Below are positions 56,540 to 64,000 of a DNA stretch of 64,000 bases, one piece after another. A model generated the notes under the pieces. It was given only the letters and a program-made list of their open reading frames with translations, searched no databases and was not told the DNA's origin. Source of the stretch: Gnetum montanum. Taxonomy: Eukaryota; Streptophyta; Gnetopsida; Gnetales; Gnetaceae. The stretch lies in assembly GCA_015680685.1 (NCBI GenBank), contig MNCI01005623.1, forward strand, positions 198,001-262,000, read 5' to 3'. Both the position numbers and the translations under genes were made by a program. Numbering within the stretch: position 1 is the stretch's first letter; every line of letters begins with the position of its first letter.

Positions 56540-58440
56540 ATGTCTCCTTCTTCTTACAAGAGTGTTTCTTCGCCTAGGTCTAATATAGGGAACAATCGGA
56601 GGCGTAGTACACATGATAATCCGCTAGTCCCTCAACAGTTTTGTGTGGTATACGTTCATCCCAATGAGTATGTACCAAACTTTACCTTTATCCTCCACTA
56701 GGATGAACAACTGTGTTGGCGTGATTTAGAAGGTAACATAGTGTTACCTCCCGATCACTTAGTCCTGGGCAGGCTCCTTCGTGATCTCACATGAATTGGT
56801 ATGCAACACTTACAGGTAGAGTACGTTGTGCATGATCATGACTCGAGAGAGTATCGACCCACAGAGGCACAACGTCAAAGGGATCTACAATAGGAGAGAC
56901 ATCATGAATCCATGAAGGGAAAGTTGTCTCAGAATGTCCCACATGTCATAAGTGAAAATGAGGATGTTGAACCTACCTTAGAAGGTCTACTACACAATGA
57001 TGTTCCTCTCGTTGACTTCGGTCAAGGGGTTGTGTATCAGAATCTTCACTCAACTATCAATAACCTAAATTTTGGTATCGATGGACACAAAGTGTCTGAA
57101 AAAGGAACACAAACACATGACAAAGATGCACATTTTGATTGTAACCACGATCAAGGCCATGACCACCGAAGAGAAGGAAGCAAGCACCATCATGGTGACG
57201 GTCCTCCTTCTTCACCTTCATCATCTCCTTCACCCTCTCCTTCAGGATCTAGATGTAGTCGTAAGGAAAAAGACCTTGAGGATAATGGTAAGCGAAATGG
57301 GAATCAAAGAAAAAGTAGCCGAGAAAGGGGATGAGGGAATTCTAGAGAAACTCATCATGAAAGGAGGGAGAGTAGGGAGCAACATAGGCATCATAGACGC
57401 CATAGAAAATACGATCACGATGAACCCCTACTCGCTACCCAAAGTATGCTAGATATAACTGAGGATGTTAGAATCCCAACGAGGCACCAAAAAGAGAGTA
57501 GGATCAAATGATTGAACATGAAAAATATCCCACGATTTGAAGGGGGATACAACGTTGATCTTGAAAATCATTTGCAAGCATTTCACGATGCATGTTCCTT
57601 GCAAAACATAGAAAACAAGTGGCAAAAACTCAAGTTGTTTCCAAAAACACTGATCAAGGAAGCGGAAAGCTAGTACCAGTATTTAGAATTGGAATCCATT
57701 CGCCAATGGAGTACCATGTTAGAACTGTTCAATGATAAGTATCAAACATACTCCCGAGTGTCCAACCTATGAAAGCAAATCCAAGGATGAAAACAAGGAG
57801 GAAATGAACCCTTGGATGCTACCATGGGTGGATATTATGCACTATTACATCGTTGCCTAGGACATGGTTACTCACAAAGGAAACAACTATGCCATCTCGT
57901 AGATGGGCTTAGGCACGAAACACAAAGAATACTTGGGACTTATGCCCAAGGAAGGCTATCTAAGCTTAGGGCCCATCAAGTACAAATATTGTTGGAGCAA
58001 GTTGCTAAAGAGGAATGTGAGTTAAGGAAAAGAGAGAGTGCAGAAGAATATAATAGATATCCTTTCCTCCAAAAGAAGGGAGCTAGATTTTGTGAGGATG
58101 AAGAAGAGTCATCACTTGGAGAGATGGTAAATAGGAAAACCTTGCCCATTCAAAAACTTGCATCAGAAGTATTGGCAAAGGTGGATCAAATGTGGGACTC
58201 CCTAGATAATAGATCTCAAACAATTCTCAAAATAGTAGAGGAGTCTAGAGAGGAAGGTAGTGATTGAGAATGGTGAAAAAAGAGAGAAGCTAAATATGCA
58301 TGTAACAAAGGTAAGGGCAAAGTTGCCATCATAGAAGAGGTTGTGGATTTAGATACAAACAATGATGGTGGATGTGAGATATGCCAATATGACCATCCTA
58401 AGGGATGTTGTCCTATAATATCACATCTATAGGAGTCTAG
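56540..58440 (+). pseudogene. Gag of element C
   Basis: MSPSSYKSVSSPRSNIGNNR begins at 56540. A TAG stop at 56699 falls at the same position as in element D. In order are DEQLCWRDLEGNIVLPPDHL, a His/Asp and Ser/Pro low-complexity stretch (57100-57330), and the gag core (NIPRFEGGYNVDLENHLQAF, STMLELFNDKYQTYSRVSNL, EPLDATMGGYYALLHRC, LCHLVDGLRHETQ). A helical part (58000-58260) and a zinc knuckle CEICQYDHPKGCC near 58378 follow. Gag of A and B lacks the long N-terminal section. There are many nonsense codons but no net frameshift. Confidence 0.8.
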
Positions 58441-59575
58441 GGGATATGCATTGAACCCATGATTAAATAAAAGGTAAACACCCCGAAGGTTACCTTATCC
58501 CCAAGGTAACCCAAGGCAGTTCCACCAACCTTTGATGTATTATCCAAGTGGAACTCCAGCACAACCAAATAAGTAGTATCAATAATGGTAGCATCCACAA
58601 TCATGGGGAATGCCACCACCATGTCAATAGTACCCTTACCATCAATCCGACTTGTATGGATACTACGTGTAGTAGCCAATCTCTCCACATGACTCTCCTA
58701 GTCACATTGCTCCCCAACCTCACTACCAAACCCATGAGTATTATAGAACTCCTTCTCCTAGGGGTGATGTTCCACAAACATACTATCCTTCTCATCCGGC
58801 TACATCTCTTCCACCCTTGACTCCATTACCACCTACTCCAACCATGTAGGATGAGCTCCCTACCCAACTGTAGCAACGTAACACTACAAGGGCTATTAAT
58901 TCTTACCCTACAGTTGGTTTAGACAATCGTACAAAGAAAAGACCTTTCTTTATAACCAATAGTCCAACCAAGTCCTTAAAGTCACAAGTGGCTAATTTGC
59001 CAAATGCCTCACCATCATTCGAGACTTTGGAACTCCCTTCAAACCAAAGGCCACATTCAATGCACATAGTCATGTTGACACATGCCATTACTGATTGGAT
59101 TAAGACTAGCCATCTTCCTAGCAAATTCTCCAATACTGGGAGTCCTATTATATATTTATAAATTGCCGGGAATGAGCTGTGAAAAGCTCTTTTGGATTTA
59201 GGTTCTAGTGTCAACTTAATCTCTCAAGAAATGTACAAAGCTTGGAATCTGCCTCCACTAAAAAAGAGTAACATTAATTTAGAGCTGGTTGACTAGTTCA
59301 TCATTATCCCATTAGGACTAGTGGAGGACATTGTTACCACTATTTATGGATGGTCATATCCAGCCGACTTCCTAGTGATTCAAGTCAACAACTGTAAGGA
59401 GGACTTTCCAATCATAATGGGAAGAGCATGGCTAAGCACAATTGATGCACACGTAGGAATACATGATCTTTCCCTAGAGATATTAAAGGAAAATATGTTT
59501 GGAAAGATCGAGAAGAAGAAAGTTCCATGCATCGCATACAATGACATAGGGTGTAGTTGCATGCAGAAGTTCTAG
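58441..59575 (+). pseudogene. Gag tail and retropepsin-like protease of element C
   Basis: A Pro/Tyr/His-rich linker (58480-58850, much stop-interrupted) leads to the protease: ALLDLGSSVNLISQEMYK (about 59185-59240), LVEDIVTTIYGWSYPADFLV (59321 on) and FPIIMGRAWLSTIDAHVGI. The active-site triplet is DLG, as in plant Athila/Tat-type proteases. The domain is in the same frame as gag. It cuts the polyprotein in the particle. Confidence 0.8.
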
Positions 59576-59875
59576 TTTGTATAACATTTAACATTGCCTA
59601 CATGCAACCAGTGTGCATAAGTAACTAACATACAAAGATGCCTGTATGTAGCAGCCACAAGATAGGAAGGCATCCAGTGGCTGATAGCTGACCAAGAGAG
59701 AAACTCAACTATATGCATGGAACCAACTAAGGGTTTGACTTGTGCTTACATCGATAGCATAGACACATTAGAGCAAGTCCATCACCAACTTTCAAGTCTC
59801 GACATTGAAAATATCAACTGGGGGAAGTTGGAAATCCCTGAAAAATTTAAGCAAGAGCCCTTGGAGTTAAACTAT

Positions 59876-61437
59876 TGACCACCAGTATGGAGTACACATT
59901 TCTAAAAAATGGAAAGTTGGTAATTATTAGTGCTAGGCTCGCTCCTCAACAAAAAGAGAGACTATTGAAAATGGTGAACAAATGGTTGAAAGCCTTTGCT
60001 TGGTCATATCCTGAATTAACTGGGATAGACCCTAGGATATGCCAACATAGAATTTACACTAACCACTCCATGAAGCCTTAACAACAACTGTAGAGGCGAT
60101 TGAACCCAAAACTGAAGCAAGTGGTTAAAGAAAAAATTGAACAACTTCTAAAAGCTGGGTTCATCTATCCCATTGCTGATAGTGAATGGGTTAGTCCATT
60201 AGTTATTGTACCCAAAAAGGGAGGTAAATAGAGGGTGTGTATAGACTTTAGGCTACTAAACATGGCAACATTCAAAGACCACTTTCCATTGCCATTCGTT
60301 GACCAAGTCTTAGACACCATTATAGGGCATGGCTACTATATTTTTCTAGATGGATACAGTGGATACAACCAAATCCAAATAGCACCAGAAGACCAAGCCA
60401 AGACCATGTTCACAAGTCCTTGGGGGACATTTGCATACAAATAGATGCTATTTGGCTTGTGTAATGCTCCTACAACGTTTCAACATTTGGTTCTAAGTAT
60501 CTTTTAGTAGCAAATAGGAAATGGTGTGGAGGTCTTCATGAATGATTTCTCCACCTACGGAGCGAACTTCAATCAAGCATTAGACCGATTAGAGAAAGTA
60601 TTAAAATAATGTGTTGAAACTAATTTAAGGCTCAACTGGAAAAAAGGCGATTTAATGGTCCAAGAAGGCATAGTATTAGGGCATAAGATTTCAAAAACAG
60701 GGATAGAGGTAGACCCCGAAAAGATTAAAGTCATCCAAGGAATCATGCATCAATCTAAAACTGTAAAAGACATTCGATCATTCCTTGGACACACTGGCTA
60801 TTATAGGAGATTCATAGAAAAATTTTCAAGGGTTGCAAAACCATTGGTTGAACTAACGAAAAAGGAAATACCTTTTGAATGGACCAGAGAATGTGAGTTA
60901 TCTTTTTAAACTTTAAAATAGAAGCTTGTAGAAACACCTATTCTACAAGCTCCTGACTAGTCCAGACCCTTCCATATAATGACTGACGCATCCAACTTTG
61001 TCTTAGGAGTCGTACTCATGTAGTTATATGAACAAAAATAACCCTACTACATCCACTGTGTGAGTCAAAGTATTATTGGTACACAGCTTAACTACACCAC
61101 AATAGAAAAAGAGTTAATGGTTGTGGTGTTTGCACTAGATAAGTTTAGGCACTATGTATTGGGCTATAAGGTATTTGTACACACAGACCATAGTGCAATT
61201 CTATTTCTGTTGAATAAACCAATGGTGAGCCCTCGCATCATACAATGGCTCGTAATCTTAGAAGAGTTTGATCTTACAATGATAGATTGTAAAGGCAACA
61301 AGAACGTTGTTGCTAATCATTTATCTCGATTAAGATGGGACAACAAAGAGGATGAATGTCTACTTTCTGATCATTTTCCTAATGAATTTCTCTTTGTAGG
61401 TATAGTAAATAATCAATTAACCATGGAAATAAATTAG
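59876..61437 (+). pseudogene. Reverse transcriptase and RNase H of element C
   Basis: RT: EKIEQLLKAGFIYPI, WVSPLVIVPKKGGK, RVCIDFRLLNMATFKDHFPL, FLDGYSGYNQIQIAPEDQ and FGLCNAPTTFQ are all recognisable. The catalytic YxDD box reads FMND (60535-60546), so the first catalytic Asp is lost by GAT to AAT. Then GHKISKTGIEVDPEKI and FLGHTGYYRRFIEKFSRVAKPL. RNase H: MTDASNFVLGVVL, YTTIEKELMVVVFALDKFRHY and VFVHTDHSAI. Stops include TAG at 60229 and 60442, tandem TAGs near 60505, and TAA near 60607. All are in one frame. The enzyme pair makes element cDNA. Confidence 0.88.
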
Positions 61438-62736
61438 TATAGCAGCATTCTTACCTATCTCTTTACACAAGAAACACCACAAGAGTTAGACATTAAAAAG
61501 AAACAACAATTTCTACATCGAGCCAAATATTTCATGGAAATCAACGGGCACCTTTATAAGGTATGCCTCGATGGCTTGGTTCGATGGTATGTTCTCGATG
61601 TAGATCAATTACGAGTTCTCCAAGATGCTCATGAGGGCCCTTGTGGGGGTCATTATGCAGGGAGACGAACAACCATTAAAATCCTTCTTGTATGATATTA
61701 TTGGCCTACATGGTTCTAGGATACTCATTATTTCGTCCAATCTTGTGAGCACTACTAACATGATGGGGAAATAACTCCTAGGATGGAGGGTCCACAACAA
61801 TGGATTCAACCTTTAGAACCCTTCGACATATGGGGAATTGATTTTATGGGGCCTATTGCACCAACGTCGAATGGAAAAGTCTACATTGTTGTTGCTGTTG
61901 ACTAGTTCACAAAATGGGCAAAAGCAACCACTGTTACGGATTATACATCATCTACCGCTGCATGATTTGTTCAACAAAAAATAGTTAATAGGTTTGGCAT
62001 GCCCTGTGCACTTATTTCTAACAATGACACACATTTTACAGGTGTGACTTTTCAAAAGTTGATGCAACGCTTAGGAGTTGAACACAAACTGACTACACCA
62101 TACCAACCTTAAGAGAATGGTCAAGCCAAAGTAACCAATAGGGAGATTACAAAAATATTGACAAGAACCATAATAAAATATAGGCGAGACTGGAGCACCA
62201 AACTAAACAATGATCTTTGAGCATACTGCACCACATGGAAACTTCCTATAGGCTACTCTCCCTATGAGTTAGTGTATGGAAAACTGCCAATGCTTCCTAT
62301 TCAAGAAAAACTTCGTACACTATCTATGGTGTCTAATCTCAACCTTGACCTTAATCTAGCACAAAAAGAACAGTTAATGAACCTTAACCTTCTAGATGAG
62401 AACCGATTAGTTGCCCTGTCATCTAATGAATTGCATAAGGCTTTTAATAAACGATGTCATGATCTAAAAATTAGAAAAGTTAGGTACCAACCGAGAGATA
62501 AGGTTCTTTATTGGAACCCCACACACATGCCACAATGCACTAAATTTCAAATGGTGTGGGAAGGATCTTATATTATTCATGCAACTTTTCCTTCAGGATC
62601 CATAACGATTCACAAACCTAAGAGCCTGGATAAGAAATTGTTGGTCAACATCCAACAAAGCAAACCTTTTCATGAGCCTAGAATAGCCAGTATCCATACT
62701 ACCTCTATTGGTGGACAACCCTACTCACTATTTTAG
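61438..62736 (+). pseudogene. Integrase of element C
   Basis: The HHCC zinc domain has His at 61630 and 61651 and Cys at 61744; the second Cys is Tyr (61753-61755). In the core, the first catalytic Asp in WGIDFMGPI is kept (61840-61842). The second is Asn (AAC at 62020-62022) and the Glu is Lys (AAA at 62128-62130). Further motifs are FTKWAKATTVTDY, ENGQAKVTNREITKIL and YSPYELVYGKLP. The C-terminal part has VRYQPRDKVLYWN and FQMVWEGSYII, the GPY/F-like end. Stops at 61695, 61904, 61963, 62110 and 62218. It would have inserted the cDNA; it is inactive. Confidence 0.88.
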
Positions 62737-64000
62737 ATATCCTCCTTCCAACTCAGTTGTGGGGAAGATGGCCACCAATGCTAACCATTCTAAGCCCTTA
62801 GCTCTTTTTGTATTTTTGTTTTACAGATATTTTCAATTTTACTTCTTTTTCTTTTATACCATTGTTCATATTTTTACTATTTCTTTGTTTGATTTAATTT
62901 CATTCGTCATATAATAAGTGCTCATGATGATGGGTTGGACTATAATAATGTTGATTGCTAATGTCTAGTTTTTACCTTTGATTTTCAATGTTGATACTAA
63001 GATATGGTTCTTTTGATAAAACAGGCAATGAGTCCATGTCGTTCATTCATCCATTCAATGTTGTGGTATCCCTTGGCTTTGGAACTATACTATCCCTTTT
63101 TCTAAATAAACTTAGTAATGAATTAGTGACATGGTATTCTTCAAACCAAGGAAGGATTCAATGGTTAAAAAGGGTGTGACTTCAAGGGAATTCGACGCAC
63201 TTGTGTTGGCTATTCTCTTGGGTACTTGGATTCTTTTCATGGGTTTTCTACCATTCTGCTATTGATCAAATATCAGGAAGTTGAATGAATCTAAATAAGT
63301 CTTTCCATGATGTGGTTCTCACGCAAAAAAAAAAAAAAAAAAACTAGTGGGAATTCAAAGCACACCCCTTAAACATAATAAAGAAACATGGGCTGCAAAC
63401 ACTAGTTATGGCACTGGAAAGACATGTTACCCATACCTAAAGGTTCCCTCTACCTAAAGCCCTTTCTTGCTTCCTGTTTTCCTATCTTTCTCTCCTTGGA
63501 GTGGTGGTGACTCAATGGATGCCTTCTTGTTGCTTCATGAGGATGGGTTGGTCAAATGTATTGATGCAAGGTCACTGGATGTCGTTGGTGAGTCCGGACC
63601 TGGGATGAATTTTATTTAGTCACCTTAAGCACATAATACACAAGGGACTTTACACAACCTTTCTCTTGGGATTCCATTCCATTTCCTCATCTCCTTCCAT
63701 ATTTATTCCCATATTCCACCTCATTAATGATTTTATGATTAGTCTACGTCTTGGTTGATGCATTGTTAGTCTTCGGTAAACTCTTGTGGGTAAGTTCTTA
63801 ATCATTATTTCCATACGTCATTCCGAGAGCCTACAGAATCTTTGGTTTGTGGATTTGTCAAGGCATAAAAGGCATGAGCCTACTTTAGGGAGGATCCACT
63901 AGCATTCCTTTTTGGTGAAATTATTAAGTTCTTTCCATTAAACAATCTTTGCAATCAACCATTTCTTGTTTCATCCCCATCCATTACATCCATTTTATTG
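62737..64000 (+). other. 3' non-coding interior of element C
   Basis: Homologous in blocks to 34283-35400 of A and 49600-50700 of B: GAAAGACATG with CC-TAAAGG at 63418, and GGGAGGATCCACT at 63888. An A-run lies at 63325-63343. ORF2, if present in C, should lie beyond 64000. Confidence 0.6.

Larger units (their letters stand above)
55571..64000 (+). mobile_element. Element C: autonomous-type gypsy (gag-pol), cut by window end
   Basis: 5' LTR 55571-56401, PBS at 56403, gag from 56540, protease (to 59575), RT and RNase H (to about 61340), integrase (to 62736), then 3' non-coding DNA to the window edge. The LTR ends, GATATC array and PBS match elements A and B, so C is the pol-bearing form of that lineage. 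PBS type, the DLGSSVN protease and the late ORF2 position in A/B point to the plant Athila/Tat side of Ty3/gypsy. Gag to protease stays in one frame for 3 kb and RT to integrase in another for 2.9 kb, both with many stops. The 3' LTR is beyond 64000. Confidence 0.9.

Noticed and set aside
32411-58267. Three separate host gene families for the similar 'YYALLNN' proteins
   Set aside because: They are gag cores of elements A, B and C, each inside a pair of LTRs or next to a PBS.
63325-63343. A-run as a LINE or SINE tail
   Set aside because: It lies inside the 3' interior of element C with homologous blocks on both sides and no TSD; probably a slippage tract.

Overview
This is nuclear DNA from a land plant. 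It is AT-rich and packed with old, nested retroelements. It holds one candidate two-exon gene and one decayed kinase fragment. The abundance of decayed Ty3/gypsy and Ty1/copia elements, the plant-type L1 LINE and the very low gene density suggest a large-genome seed plant, possibly a gymnosperm; the species cannot be named from the sequence. There are no bacterial genes, rRNA genes, intact tRNA genes or CRISPR arrays. Almost every long reading frame belongs to a transposable element and carries stop codons.

Layout. 1-1.3 kb: degenerate repeats around a CACATG...CATGTG motif. 1.6-2.0 kb: broken gene fragment ending in a WNK-like kinase tail. 3.4-4.45 kb: solo copia LTR with a perfect 5-bp target-site duplication (TSD). 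5.4-12.0 kb: non-autonomous Ty1/copia element on the minus strand with both LTRs, PBS, PPT, gag and an extra transposon-type ORF, but no pol. 13.95-17.05 kb: gag-protease remnant of a different Ty3/gypsy element (minus strand). 17.6-19.3 kb: short tandem repeats. 19.5-29.15 kb: tandem array of an AT-rich, non-coding unit of about 2.6-3 kb (about 3.5 copies). 29.9-37.55 kb: an antisense gypsy fragment (D) whose LTR was interrupted by a complete non-autonomous gypsy element (A, 31245-37177, TSD GTAAA). 38.7-44.68 kb: nearly intact LINE with a 15-bp TSD. 44.9-45.7 kb: small two-exon host gene candidate whose TATA box lies about 200 bp from the LINE end. 47.1-53.1 kb: second non-autonomous gypsy element of the A family (B, TSD CTATT). 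55.57-64 kb: an autonomous-type relative (C) with gag, protease, RT, RNase H and integrase; its 3' end is outside the window.

How the parts relate. Elements A, B, C and D belong to one gypsy lineage. They share LTR ends (TGATGA...CTCATCA) and a tRNA-Asp-like primer-binding site; A, B and C also share an array of GATATC palindromes directly upstream of the LTR TATA box. C carries the replication enzymes. A and B kept gag and a downstream ORF2 but lost pol, so they would depend on a C-like helper. ORF2 in A and B is preceded by a splice-acceptor-like sequence, so it may be made from a spliced RNA. The ORF2 core of B and the extra ORF of the unrelated copia element both resemble the plant-transposon protein domain found in many plant LTR elements. 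All pol catalytic damage seen in C is of the G-to-A type with almost no frameshifts, as expected from decay of methylated cytosines.

Assembly cautions: single-N gaps at 19634, 22897 and 36945 are flanked by near-identical copies of the same 43-48 bp. The N at 47307 and the N run at 49566-49574 each hide roughly 400 bp that sister sequences show to be missing.
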